Assembly (NCBI RefSeq): GCF_958979055.1
Contig: NC_084889.1
Span: 28,412,261 to 28,476,260 of the forward strand
Direction: 5' to 3'
DNA length: 64,000 nt
Source: Alnus glutinosa
Lineage: Eukaryota; Streptophyta; Magnoliopsida; Fagales; Betulaceae
The first letter of the stretch is position 1; the number at the start of each line of letters is the position of its first letter. Below are positions 35,656-47,722 of the stretch, piece after piece. The translations under genes and the position numbers were made by a program. A model generated the notes under the pieces. The model saw only the letters and a program-made list of their open reading frames with translations. It did not search any database and was not told the DNA's origin.

Positions 35656-36277
35656 AGACATGACGATGCATACGCCCAGGCACTCGGCAATAAGCCGGAG
35701 TACGCCGGCAGAGTTCGGCAGGTTGGGCCAAATGTTTGGCCTGTGCAGGGGTCCATACGCTCATACCATACACCATCACAGCCACGTTCACAAAATCAAG
35801 GGCAAGCCGTCTTTTCGCAAGAAATGTTTGCTTCTGAGATGGAGAGAGTACTCGAGGCTGAGCGGGCACGACAAGCTTCTGAGATCGAGAGAGTACTTGA
35901 GGCTGAGCGGGCACGACACAAGTTACAAATGGATGAGGTGTTGGCAGCACAATCTCAGATTATGTCCCGTTTTAGCCAAATGGAGTCATTGTGGCACCAG
36001 TCAGCATCCATGCCCGGAGTCTCTCATGATAATGCAGTGCCAGACAAAAATTCTGCACATCGTATGAATGTATCATCTATTGATAGCAAATCAGGTAATA
36101 ATTAATGGATTTCTTTTTCGTGGTATGATTACGTTTGTTTAAATTTACTTTGTTGAATGCTTAGGACTTGATATGATTTGATCATATTTTTTGTTAACTA
36201 TATTTGTTTTATCATTCGCAGATCCTACGGAAAATGCTGTGCATTTACCCGATCATGAAAACCTTGCTGACGATTGA
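35656..36277 (+). pseudogene. 3' part of the second CACTA gene (TnpA/Ptta-like)
   Basis: An open frame reads DDAYAQALGNKPEYAGRVRQ, then a coiled coil with two copies of (M/I)ERVLEAERARQ-like sequence, then a Met/Gln-rich end. A GT-AG intron (36,095-36,221) joins TCAG|GTAATA to CGCAG|ATCC and gives a short last exon ending HENLADD at 36,277. The 5' part is lost in the internal deletion. Confidence 0.75.
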
Positions 36278-38354
36278 TATTGGGTAACATTTAAGTTTAT
36301 TTTAGTTAGCAAATATGTACTTGCTTTTTTTGGAATGATTTTTTTGTAGTTTAGGGTGAACATTACAAATGTCTTCATAGTTTAGGGTGGATGACTGCAA
36401 TTAATCTTATATTATTCTATTTAACCTATTAAAAATATGATAGTCTTAGACCCTCATATTCTCTCTTTGTGGTAATGATCCTCTAACATACTTATATTGT
36501 AGGTTAATGTCAGTTTGTTTGTACTTAATGTTAGTTTGTTTCCTTAAGAAATAGGTTTTTATCTCTCTGAGCTTCATTTCTGTTATGGTCTTGACCTGAA
36601 AACCCTTCCTTATTGCATTGACTACATTATGATGATTAAGGGCAAGTTTCTATATGTTTGGTTATCTTAGTTTAAGGACCATAAGTTGATGATCAAAAGC
36701 ATGCAAGTCTTTCCAAAAGCTCCATCACCAACTGTGACACATTTGATGACTTGCCATGCTCATTTTTTAACTCCGCTTCGTTTCCTTCACCCTCCTAGCA
36801 AGGTTTCGTCTCTGTATGTTTTACCTCCATTAGTAAAACATACAATTGTTTAAATCACCAGGTTATAGCTGTCAACTTCATTGCTACAATTGTTTGAATT
36901 GCAATTTTCGAATCAATTTAAGAGCTTTCTGACAAGTCAACAAGAAGCCCATGTTTGTGACAACAAAATTCTGGATTTTTATGACTTTTTTCATAGATTT
37001 CATATATCTAATTGTTCATGGCTAGATCGATGATAACTCTATGGTGTGCTAAGCTTCCTTAGAAAATAAGATCACTTCAAAGATGAAAGTAATACCATGC
37101 TTATGTAGTTAAAGTAATAACATCCAAAACAAATGAAGCTATTCTAATTAACCCCATTTATTAATATAAATTTAATTACACAAGGAATCAGATACTTACA
37201 CAGTTGTTTGCTAGTTGCTGCATAATTGTAGAACCATGCAGCTTTCTTTGACGAAAGACATACTCTTTTGTATGTTTAAGCATTTGATTCCCATCTGGCT
37301 TCCACATAAAGAATCAAAAAAATTAAGAAGCTAACTTCAAAAAAGAATCAAAAGACCTGAAATGAAAGGGAATAATCTAAAGAGAACTGGGTTGGTATTT
37401 GATTACAAAGAGTTAAGAAAAGATGTCATGTACGTAACTGTCTAAACAATAGATCGAGTGTTGTATCATTTTCAAACCAATTAATGATATGTATTGAGCT
37501 GCATAAACAATAGAGTGTTGAGTCATTTTCAAACCAACTCTAGTGCTGTGATTCTAGTTGTCTTACTGAATAACGTCGTGCCCACTCCCACCTATATATT
37601 AGAGTAGTAAAGGCATCATTTGTTGCTGCTAATATCTATTGAAAGAATAGCTTCACCAAAGAAAGGCTATCACTAATCCGCTGTGTGTATTGCTAGTATT
37701 CACTTTATGCTACACTTGGTGCAGAGAAAATTTAAAGGGAAAACTTAAATTTTATTTTTATTAAACGAAAATGATCCACATTTTCTTCTCTATTTTATTA
37801 AACGAAATATTAATAGGATATTGTGTTGCAGGTTCTTTTCTACTGGAAGGAGTAGATGTAACTGGATATCGAGGTCATGTGCTGAATTATTTTTTGGCGA
37901 TGCTTAAATTTATTGTATTTTTTGGGAATTTAAATTTATTGTATCTGAATCGACTTATTTGTTGGCATTGTTTTGTTCTTGCAGGCGCTATCTGTCATAC
38001 AGCTTAACACCTGTTGCTGGAGAACTTTTGTATTACTTTTTGGTATCAATCTAGGACAAAGATTGATTATATATTTTGTTTGTTGTAAGTTTTAGTTTGA
38101 TTGTTATCAATCTATGACATATATATATTAGTGAAACTTTTGGAATGATTTATTTGTACTTGTAATTATTGATAAAAGTTTAAATTGTTGCAATTGTGTT
38201 GATCATGCATTGATAGAATTGTAGTAGATCGATACAAAATTTCGATACAGAATTTCGAATTTGGATTGCAGAATTTGGATTGTAGTGTATGTTTAAGCAG
38301 GGTTTTTAGATTTGGATTACTGAATTTACAATTTTCTTTTTTTTTAAAAAAATA

Positions 38355-38560
38355 CTTTAATTAGTGGCGTGTCTGTCTGACACGCCACTATAGACAGACA
38401 CGCTGTCTGACACGCCATTATAATATATAGTGGCGTGTCTAACTGACACGCCACAAAGTCAGAAATACTGACTAAATGATTAGTGGCCTTCTAAAAAGGC
38501 CACTAATCACACGCCACTAATGTTTAGTGGCGTTTTAGGGTGACTGAAAGGCCACTAAAA
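38355..38560. repeat. Right subterminal repeats of CACTA element 1
   Basis: Inverted and direct copies of TAGTGGCGTGTC/GACACGCCAC, mirroring the left end. Confidence 0.85.
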
Positions 38561-38922
38561 GCCAGTCGCAAACCACTTCAATTTTTGTAGTGTGAGCTTA
38601 AAATTTAGTGAAACTAAATAAATATTCACTAAAATAAATAAATAAATATGACCTTTCTAAATGACATGAACCTTACAAATTCAATTTTAGAAAATATGTT
38701 GTCTATACAATTACATTAATGGGAAAAACAATGAGTTTGTAGTTACAACAAAGCGTAATCATAGCTACAATAGATTTCATTATTTAAAATACGAAAACAA
38801 GCAATTGAGACCTTGCTATCATGATATATAGGCAGTAGTCTTAAATTTCTTTTGCATGGTCTATTTGAGCCCTTAACCCCCTCTTGACAGGGTTTACGAG
38901 TTCCTAAGGACATCTAGTACAA

Positions 38923-41189
38923 CACTGGTGCCCCGATGCGTACAATAGCTACCATCACTAATAGCACGATTGGTCCAACCCCGGGTGACCCATACTACTA
39001 ATAATACCGTGCGATTGTAACCACCTTACGTATATGGCTGCACCGATCACTCAGTTGGCCCCTTGGATCCAATGGCAAAACAACAATTGCTATCTGGACC
39101 ATAGGGTCAAGTCTGTATAATGGTAGCCAATGACTTGTGGTCATGTCATAAGAGGCAAATAAATATTGACAATTTAACATAATTTGACATTCTTCTACAA
39201 TTAACAATAACCTCAATGCATTTGTAACAAAAATCATAGTAGTAGCTCTAAATAAGAGTAATAACAATGATTTGAAATCTATAGGCTCACAACATAACTA
39301 CTGGAAAGTATGCAATAAAAGCTTTGATCAACACGTACAACATGCTCAAAATGGTTTTCTTTTCCAATTTCTTAAGTATTTACTTACCTTGACCACTATG
39401 ATGATTTCTCAAAAATCCTATCTTCCCACGCTGCAAATATATAGACCCATAATTAGCCAAACATTAATCATAACCTAAAAATACATTTATAGATCTAAAA
39501 CACGCTTTTTAAAACCCTAATTCAGGCATTCGAGAGAGTAAGTATCAATCCTAGGGGCTCTAGGAATTGTTTTGGCTGGCTGGGATCAACCGTGCCTGGT
39601 AGGGTTCAAACATGGCTCTGTCTAAATACTGTTTTCGCTTTCCAAGCCCCTAGCATGCATCCAAATGCAACCAAACAATCATAGGGGCCCTAAAATACCT
39701 GTAAACCATTAAAAGAGTTTTTAGATGTCAAGGTTATACTCTTGATACAAAATCATTAAGAGTTTTCTCATCAGTTACCATAAGCATATTAACACAGTTT
39801 AAACAAATAACGGTTTGTGTGTGAGTTTATAAAAATGCTTGAACACGTGTGAATCATGTGATGAAATCATACATATTTTTTTCTTAGAAATAACAAGAAG
39901 ATACGTATATAAAATAATAAAGATTTTCTTTGAAAACCATCGTATGAACATGCTTTTTTTTTAAAACCATTCATCCCAATCTAAAACACAATTTGTACAA
40001 TCAAGGATTAGGTTTAGGAAAGAAATATATAAGAAAACCGTGAGGTTATAGGTTTTACCTTGAGAAAATGGATTGAAAGAACATAATTATTTCTTGGAAC
40101 TGATAAAAATCCAAAGTTTTAGTCTTTTCTCTCTTCTCCCCTTCTCCCTCACACTCTAGAAGCTGAATTTTCGAGCAAATAGGTTTCATTAGGGTCCTTT
40201 AGGGTTACATAGGGTTAAAGGTCGAGTTTTTTTACTAGGATTCTAGCCGCTCAAAATCGAGTTTATGACGATTCGGGTTCAATCCTCTAAGTGCGGGTTT
40301 CAAACCTCTCCATGGTTCGATCTTCTCATTATGTCGTTCAAACTTCTCTATATTTACTTTTTTAGAGAAAAAAAGAAAAGAAAAGATTACCGTTGAAAAT
40401 ACACTTTTTTTTTAATCATGTATATTTTAAAAGATTTTGTATTTTTAATTTTTTAATTTTTTTGGGTGTTACAAATGCCAAAATATAAATTTAGAATTGA
40501 GAGCCACCGTAGTAACCCCATTGGTTGTGGTGGGGATGGATCATGGAGGAGGAGGAATTGACCCATCCACATAGCGGGATAAATGAGCTAGTGCCTTGTT
40601 AGGGGTTACATAAGTTTTCCACAAGAAATAACTCTATGTAGCTAGTGTGGTGCTATTCAATGTACCATTTGGGCCGTTCATCTCCTCTATTTTTGTTTCG
40701 TGTGTTTCATGCGTGTCTTGAGTTTAGTATACAATTTAAGTTACATTTGATATGCAAAATGACTATTCCATTAGAATAAATGAATATATTTTATTATGAA
40801 GGAAAAACATGGAATAAAATAGAGCCTTAATGTTATAATATATGATAAGTATCTAACACTTGTAATAGTCATTTCCGCATGAGTCATAAGATTGGTTATT
40901 TCACGTACCAAACGTAACCCCAGTATCTCTTTCCAGCCGAGTTTTCCTTCCATTCCGAGTTTTATTTTCGGGGCTTTGATATTTTTTAAGCTAAAATGGG
41001 GTATTTGTCTTAGTTTTTTGAGAAAAATATATTTACTCCCTTCAAATCGACACAATTTTTTTTTTTTTTTTCCAAAGACATTACTAAACAATCATTTGTG
41101 AAATTGATTCCCCAAATTAACTACCATTTCATTACAAACGGAATCCTTTGTTAGCTATTGAGGTTAAAATAGACCCCCCGCGCGCGCGA

Positions 41190-41221
<32 letters not shown>

Positions 41222-41342
41222 AAAAAAACAAGAAAAGCAAAAAAACAAAAACAAAACAAAAACGTATGACACATTTTAGACTGAAAATGTGAAACTGCCC
41301 CATTTGGACAAAATAATAATTCTAATATAACAAAACAAAGAG
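38923..41342. other. Unassigned region
   Basis: Single-copy-looking DNA with no coherent gene. A long internal poly(T) run lies near 41,060, and the stretch around 40,440-40,480 ends in GGGTGTTACA, a word seen at some LTR ends. No second LTR or target duplication is visible, so I do not call an element. Confidence 0.35.
41191..41219. repeat. Poly(C) tract of 29 beside a CG run
   Basis: 29 consecutive C, preceded by a CCCCCCGCGCGCGCGAG stretch and followed by an A-rich run. Probably unstable and prone to assembly error. Confidence 0.9.
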
Positions 41343-41432
41343 AGCATGGGTTGAGGGGTTGTGATTCTGCCAAAGCTAAGGTTGCATCGGGGGATAATTG
41401 TTTCCCTAAATCTGAAGGTGGGTTAGGGTTGA

Positions 41433-41836
41433 TGTCACAGATTTGTTGCTTCTATGAGAGAAACTGACTGTAACAAGAATAGGGAATAGAATTGTAGAAG
41501 AAAAAAGAAGAAGGAAATGGATGAAGAGAAGAATGATGAATTGTATTGAATAAGCCGATTCGAGATGGCGAATCTCCTTAGTTCAATTGAACTCAACAAA
41601 ATGTCAAAAACTAACTACACAACTGCGATAAACTATATTTATACACAATTGAAACACAAAAGACTTAAAGCAAAACTATATCTTGAAACAGTAACTGTAG
41701 AGCAAATGTGAAACTGAATTACTGGATTCCAACTAGAATCCATAATTCATGCCACTCCTCTGCATCTGCCACGTACACTGCCAGCTGCCCCTTCTTGAAT
41801 CTTCCTTCAGCTTAACTCTCAACCACACGTGTAACA
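41433..41836 (-). repeat. 3' LTR of the gypsy element
   Basis: 404 bp. Compared by eye with the other LTR it shows about 20 mismatches and one 2-bp length change, suggesting a moderately recent insertion. Confidence 0.95.
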
Positions 41837-41844
41837 TTACCTCT

Positions 41845-43110
41845 CCCATTTTTAGAACACCTTGCCCATAAGGTGTGGGTAGGCCTCCTTAAGGGACTAG
41901 AAATCTTCCCAGGTAGCATCATCTGCATGTTGTCCCTCCCAACGAATCAACAACTCCACATAAGCCTTGTTATTCCGAGGTCTCATACGTCAAGCATCTC
42001 AACCGGTTCGGGCTGCAAAATTCCCTTCGAATTAACTGGGGGCAACTTAGGAACAACCTCTGTAGAAGAACCCAATTTGAGTTTAAGCTGGGAAACATGG
42101 AATACCGGATGTATCCTGGCCTCAGGAGGAAGCTCAAGCTCATAGGCCACCTGTCCAACCTTCCTCAAAACAGGAAAAGGTCCATAAAACCGAGGGGATA
42201 GTTTGAGAGATCGTCTGACTACAATGGTTGACTGCCTGTAAGGCTGCAGCCACAGATAAACTAACTGACCAATTTCAAAGCTCCTTTCTGTTCTCTTCAA
42301 ATCAGCATATCGATTCATACGCTGTTGAGCTTGATGTAAGTTGTGCTGCAATAAAACAAGGATCTGCTGTCTGGGCTTGAGGACTTCATCTACTGCCTCC
42401 ACCCTTGTAGTTCCAGGAACATAGGAGAGTAACCTTGGAGGTGGAACTCCATACACAACTTCATAATCCTTATGGAGGTATGCCAACTGGTGTTATACTA
42501 GTATTCAGCCCAAGGTAACCAAGACACCCATTGCTTTGGATTATCTTGAGTAAAACATCTCAAGTAGTTCTCCAAGCATTTATTAACAATTTCTGACTGG
42601 TCATCCGTTTGTGGGTGGTAACTAGAGCTCATGTCCAAAGAAGTCCCCTGAAGTTTGAAGAATTCTCTCCAGAAAGCACTAGTAAAAGCCGGGTCTCTAT
42701 CAGAAACAATTGAGATAGGCATCCCATGTAGCTTGAACACTTGAGAGACAAACATTCTAGCCACAGAGATTGCTGTATAGGGATGTGATAAAGCCAAGAA
42801 ATGAACATACTTTGAAAGGCGGTCTACAGCCACCATAATAACAGATTGGCCTTGAGAAAGTGGCAACCCTTCAATAAATTCCATGGTTATCTGAGACCAA
42901 ACTCTAGATGGAATGGGAAGCAGTTGTAATAGCCCAGCAGGAAAACTATTCTCATGTTTACTCCTCTAACATACATCACAGCCTCGAATAAAAGATTTCA
43001 GATCTTTTCTCATTCCTTTCCAAAAAAAATCATTCTTTGCCCTCTGCAATGTTTTTATCATACCTTGAATGTCCTGAGGTAGGATCAAAATGAACAAAAG
43101 AAAGGACTTT
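41845..43110 (-). pseudogene. Gypsy integrase and chromodomain region
   Basis: Integrase inserts the cDNA copy. Visible: a broken zinc-binding part, then MEFIEGLPLSQGQSVIMVAV and VSDRDPAFTSAFW and SSYHPQTDDQSEIVN of the catalytic core (42,498-42,884), then a C-terminal part with FHVSQLK (41,983-42,486). A chromodomain-like ELLIRWEGQHADDATWEDF follows in a shifted frame near 41,900-42,000, supporting chromovirus membership. Stops separate the parts. Confidence 0.9.
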
Positions 43111-43119
43111 ATGTTTCAA

Positions 43120-44646
43120 CTAAGGTGATTGCCCCAACAAAATTATGTTTTTATACAACAACAGACGATCCCTGCAAGAATACTTTGTTGTATCCAACTT
43201 ATGATGCTGCCACTGATTCAATAAGGCTTGTAGCTCCTGGTCAGAGTCATATTGAGCCTTCAACTCCTCAACCCACACTGCTCTAGGAATAGATAACAGG
43301 AAGAGAGAGACTTGCACATCACTATCATCACTCTCCTCTTTCCTGGAAAGGGCATCAACAACTTTATTATCTACCCCTTTCTTATATTCGACACTGAAAT
43401 CATACCCCAATAATTTTGTTAACCATTTCTGCTAAAAAGGTGTGCCAACCTTTTGTTCCAAGAGGACCTTCAAACTTTGTTGGTCAGTTTTGACCACAAA
43501 GGATTGACCAAGAAGGTAGGGGCGCCACTTCTGAATAGCTATTACAAGTGCAAACAATTCTTTTTCATACGTTGACATGTGCAATGCTTTGCCTTTAAGG
43601 GCCTTGCTAATGTAAGCAATTGGCCTCTTATTCCGCATCAAAACTGCCCATATACCAAACCCGTTGGCATCACATTCTATGATAAAAGTCTGAGAGAAAT
43701 TTGGCAAAGCCAAGACTGGGGCTTGTGTAATTGCCATCCTGAGAGCTTGAAATGCTTCCTTAGCCTCACATGTCCAGACAAATGCATTTTACTTCAACAT
43801 TGCTGTCAGCGGAGCAACAATGGAACCATACTGTCTAATAAATTTCATATAGTACTCGGTAAGACCTAAAAAGCCTCTTAAGGACTTGATGCTTTTAGGT
43901 AATGGCCAATCAAGGACTGCCTTAATCTTGTTGGGATCAGCACACACCCCATGGTTAGACACAATATGGCCCAAGTAATCCACCTCCTTAACCCCAAACC
44001 GGCACTTAGACTTTTTGGCATAAAGCTGGTGCTGCCTAAGCAGTTCTAAAGTCGGCTTTAAATGTCCTAGATGAGCTTCAAAATCCTTACTATAAACTAG
44101 TATGTCATCAAAAAATACTAGTATGAACTTTCGAAGATAAGGATTAAAGATATGGTTCATTAAACCTTGAAAAGTGGAGGGAGCATTTGTGAGACCAAAT
44201 GGCATAACCAAGAACTCATAATGACCTTCATGAGTTATAAATGCAGTCTTAGGAATATCTGAATCCACAACCTGGATTTGATGGTAGCCAGATCTCAAAT
44301 CCAACTTAGAAAATACTCTAGCCCCCCATAGCTCATCAAGCAATTCATCTATAACAGGAATTGGAAATTTATCTTTAATTGTTACCTTATTCAGTGCTTT
44401 GTAATCCATGCACATACGCCATGTGCCATCAGCCTTTCTCACCAACAAAATTGGAGAAGAAAAAGGACTATGACTCAGCCTTATCACTGATGTTTGCAGA
44501 AGATCCCTCACTATCTTCTCAATCTCTTCTTTTTGATAGAAGGGATACCTATACAACCGAACTGAAACAGGTGAAATTCCTTCTTGTAGAGTAATGGCAT
44601 GGTCATGAGACCGAGGTCGAGGCAACCCTTTAGGTTCCTGAAACAC
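43120..44646 (-). pseudogene. Gypsy reverse transcriptase and RNase H region
   Basis: Makes the DNA copy from element RNA. 43,789-44,646 holds a nearly intact RT with [37 protein letters not shown] and the catalytic [10 protein letters not shown]. 43,432-43,737 holds the RNase H beginning MAITQAPVLALPNFS, with ECDANGFG and YEKELFALV. 43,120-43,410 carries the linker (DALSRKEE). Stops or frameshifts lie near 43,420 and 43,760. Confidence 0.93.
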
Positions 44647-44904
44647 ATCTTCAAACTGTTACAGCAACTCTTGGAGAGGACCCTGCTGAAAAGAATCTGC
44701 AACATCATCTTTCATCACTGTGGAGATCAATTGCAGCCACACTCCTGTACTGTCAACTCTAGACATTTTAAATGAAGTAGCTTCCTCCAAACATAAAGAA
44801 GGCCCTTGGTGCATTCCCTGAAGTTGAATGGGCTTGTCCAGGTAAGAAAACTACATGGTCAACTTCCCAAAATCCCATAGGATGGGACCTAAAGTCCTTA
44901 GCCA

Positions 44905-45321
44905 TTAGACCCCCAACACTACCTGACAACCTGCTAAAGGAAGGACAAAAAATTCTGCAAAGAATGAAAAATCTTGCAGCTTCAAAGTCACCGCCTGACA
45001 TTTCCTTGGACTAGGCACTAATTGTCCATTGGCCACTCTAACTTCAACGCCTTTATGCTGTACTAGTTGTAACCCAAGCAAACTCACTAGTTCAACATCC
45101 ACAAAATTATGAGTACTGCCTGAATCAATCAGCACAGTAACTCTCTGGTACCTCAGAAATCCAATGATCCGCATAGTCTTAAGACTAGGAGATCCCACAA
45201 TTGCATTCAATGATATTTTTGGGAATTCTTCTAGGAAAAACTCTCCTGGATCCTCTTCCAACTGAGCTATTTCTTGGGAAATTTCTTCCTGACCTCCCTC
45301 CAAAGCTTCTAACATAAACAA
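44905..45321 (-). pseudogene. Gypsy aspartic protease region
   Basis: Contains the active-site motif VLIDSGSTHNFVD and the later VVLGV strand; it cleaves the polyprotein in active elements. It is separated from gag and RT by frame breaks. Confidence 0.85.
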
Positions 45322-45527
45322 CTAAGGGCTTGCGTAAGTTGCTGCACCTGCACCACAGCCTGATTTGGGTTTCTACCAACAACCCCTTTACCACTCTGGC
45401 TTGCTGGAACCCCCGAAGAAGGAACCTGCTTTAAAGAACTCGGCATGATGAGACGAGCAGTAACAACTTTACTGGACTTAGAAAAATGTCCAGAAGTTTG
45501 ATAGGTCGGCTGAAAAGAGCTTGGAGT

Positions 45528-46438
45528 TCAAGCAGCCCTGATAGCTTTCTTATGCACCAGAAATGTTTCCTCTTGCATCTTAGCCAAGGCAAATGCATCA
45601 ATGAGAGTCTTAGGATGAAACATCCTAATCGAAATCCTAATTTGATCTTTCAAACCCCCAAGAAACATGCTGAGCTTGTGAGAATCTGGCAAACCAAAAA
45701 CCTTGTTAGCCAAGAAATCAAACTGAGTTTTATAATCCTCCAAGACTCCCACTTGTTTCAACTTCGTCAACTCCTCCATTCGGTCATCATAAGAACCCTT
45801 CCCGAATCGAATTCTTAGAGATTGTAAAAAATCTCCCCAAGACTTGAGAGCTCCACTAGCTTTCAATTCCTCAAACCAGATTAATGCACGCCCTTCCATA
45901 TGAAAAGCCGAAATGGACAGCCTTTGTTGATCTGGAGTTCCATGATGGTCAAAGAACTGTGTAGCTCTAATGCACCAAGTTTCCGGTTCCTCGCCTTTAA
46001 ACTTGGGAAAATCAAATTTCATAGAACTTGTGTGAATGCCATCACTAGAAGTAGCCCCTTCGTGAAAAGAATGAGCTCCAGTATAAGAATTTTGGCCCAT
46101 CCTACCTCCCATAACGCCTTGATCCATTCCACCATTAGTTGCACCATTATTACCGCCAAGAATACCTTTGCCCACTTCACCATTAGCACGCCCATTAACA
46201 CCATGAACAGCGCCAAAACCTTGTTGAAGGTGGGGCTCGAATTTCCTTGCTGACTTTGAATTCCAAACAATTGCGCCAGTTGTCTATTATTTTCTTGAAT
46301 CATGTCTTGCATTCGAACTGTCAAAGAATCCATTTTTGACTTCCTATCAACCTTGTCAGCCTTGCAAATCTCCTACAATTGGGTGACCTGACTGCCTAAT
46401 TCTTTCACGTCCTTTGGCAACTGTGACTCTTCTGCCAT
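45528..46438 (-). pseudogene. Gypsy gag region
   Basis: Capsid protein. It starts MAEESQLPKDVKELG at 46,438, soon meets a stop and a frameshift, and continues in another frame with FPKFKGEEPETWCIRATQFF and FGKGSYDDRMEELTKLKQ, typical retrotransposon gag. No zinc knuckle is visible, so that portion seems eroded. Confidence 0.85.
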
Positions 46439-46490
46439 ATTTGCTGACCGAGTTTTCATAAGCGTGTCGACAGTGGGCTTTGATACCACT

Positions 46491-46892
46491 TGTCACAGAT
46501 TTGTTTCTTCTATGAGAGAAATTGATTGTAACAGGAATAGGGAATAGAATTGTAGAAGAAAAGAAGAAGGAAAGGGATGAAAAGAAGAATGATGAATTGT
46601 ATTGAATAAGCCGGTTCGAGATGGCAAATCTCCTTAGTTCAATTCAACTCAACAAAATGTCAAAAACTAACTACACAACTGCAATCAACTATATTTATAC
46701 ACAATTGAAACGCAGAAGACTTAAAGCAAAACTATACCTTGAAACAGTAACTGTAGAGCACGTGTGAAACTGAATTATTGGATTCTAACTAGAATACATA
46801 ATTCATGCCACTCCTCTGCATTTGCCATGTACATTGCCAGCTGCCCCTTCTTGAATCTTCCTTCAGCTTAACTCTCAACCACACGTGTAACA
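46491..46892 (-). repeat. 5' LTR of the gypsy element
   Basis: 402 bp, adjoining the primer-binding site at 46,476-46,488. Confidence 0.95.
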
Positions 46893-47057
46893 GTTGAATG
46901 TGTAGAAACTTGGAATATTTCTTCCATGATGAGGCATATTTGGTCCTTATTTGCTAAGTCTAGATCTATTTAAGTTGCATGGATTTAAATGTATCTTTTG
47001 AAGAGGAGGAGTTTTTGGAATGTAAAACTCCCCCAAGACTGCTCATGGACTTGGAGG

Positions 47058-47714
47058 CAGGGGCGGAGGGAGGAGGGGTCGAGAGGGGTCAAATGCCCCC
47101 CCTCAACTCTCAAAAATTACCCATACCCATGGTAGAATTCATCCAGATTTTATGGTTGCCCCCCTTCAGCCACTCATCATGGGGCAAATATTTTTCATGA
47201 AGACCGATTGTCACGACTCGCACCATTTTTTCTGTCACTGTAATTAGGTTAGAGTGAAGATGAAGCTGAAGAAAGGTAGAAGACGATACAACTCTTTTAA
47301 TTTTTTTTTTAAAAAAAAATGCACCGTTTTGATAACTTAAACAATGCAAAACGTGTCGTTTCATTAATGTTGCAAAACTTTCGTTCAAGCTTAACGCCGT
47401 TTGTTTTTCTTTTGTAGGTAAGCTTAACGCCGTTTGTTGATTAAAAAAAAAAACTTTAATGCACGTCCACAATACCGTTTGTTGAGAGGCTGAAATCGTT
47501 TGAATTAAGAGGCTAGCGCACTAGGAATGAGAATATAAATTGTAATTTACATTTATATTTTTTTAAACAATAATTAAATTTTGTTAAATTATTTATTTAT
47601 TCCGTTAGTTATATTTTTTAATATTTTTAGTCAATTTTGTTCAACTTTTTTTTTTCATTCATGAAAAAAAAAAAAATCTTGACCCCCTGAACTAAAATCC
47701 TGGCTCTGCCACTG
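47058..47714. mobile_element. hAT-type non-autonomous element, 657 bp
   Basis: The ends CAGGGGCGGAG and, in reverse, CAGTGGCAGAGCC fit the CAGNGGC hAT terminus. The flanks CTTGGAGG (47050-47057) and CTGGGAGG (47715-47722) form an 8-bp duplication with one mismatch. Removing the element rejoins the LINE reading frame (CATGGACTTGGAGG to AAATTACTC). Confidence 0.8.
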
Positions 47715-47722
47715 CTGGGAGG

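Larger units (their letters stand above)
32087..38592 (+). mobile_element. Defective CACTA (En/Spm) transposon, 6,506 bp
   Basis: The left end CACTACAAAAAACAG and the right end, in reverse, CACTACAAAAATTG form the short CACTA inverted repeat. The flanks are TAA (left) and TGA (right). The empty site in tandem copy A reads ATGTGAGC, so the 3-bp duplication was TGA with one later change on the left. Inside, in order: subterminal GTGGCGTG repeats, a CT/CCGG-rich duplicated leader, a TNP2-type transposase fragment with a stop, a second-gene fragment, and right subterminal repeats. It lacks the transposase core, so it cannot be autonomous. Confidence 0.95.
30699..38922. repeat. Tandem duplication, copy B
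   Basis: Second copy of the 27.3-30.7 kb unit, joined directly to copy A. Without the CACTA insertion it is about 1.7 kb. Diagnostic shared words include AATATCGTGACATTTCTAAT, AAGCGGTGGAAGGAGATGGA and AAGATACCTTGGAA. Confidence 0.85.
41433..46892 (-). mobile_element. Ty3-gypsy chromovirus-like LTR retrotransposon, 5.46 kb
   Basis: LTRs of 404 and 402 bp bound an internal region coding on the minus strand in the order gag, protease, reverse transcriptase, RNase H, integrase, chromodomain. Ends are TGTTACACG...CTGTGACA. A perfect 5-bp duplication GTTGA flanks it (41428-41432, 46893-46897). The primer-binding site TGGTATCAAAGCC (46476-46488, minus) lies 2 nt inside the 5' LTR, and a purine tract GGGAGAGGTAA abuts the 3' LTR. 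Several stops and frameshifts make it non-functional. Confidence 0.97.

Noticed and set aside
40440-40480. LTR boundary ending GGGTGTTACA
   Set aside because: No partner LTR, primer-binding site or target duplication could be found.
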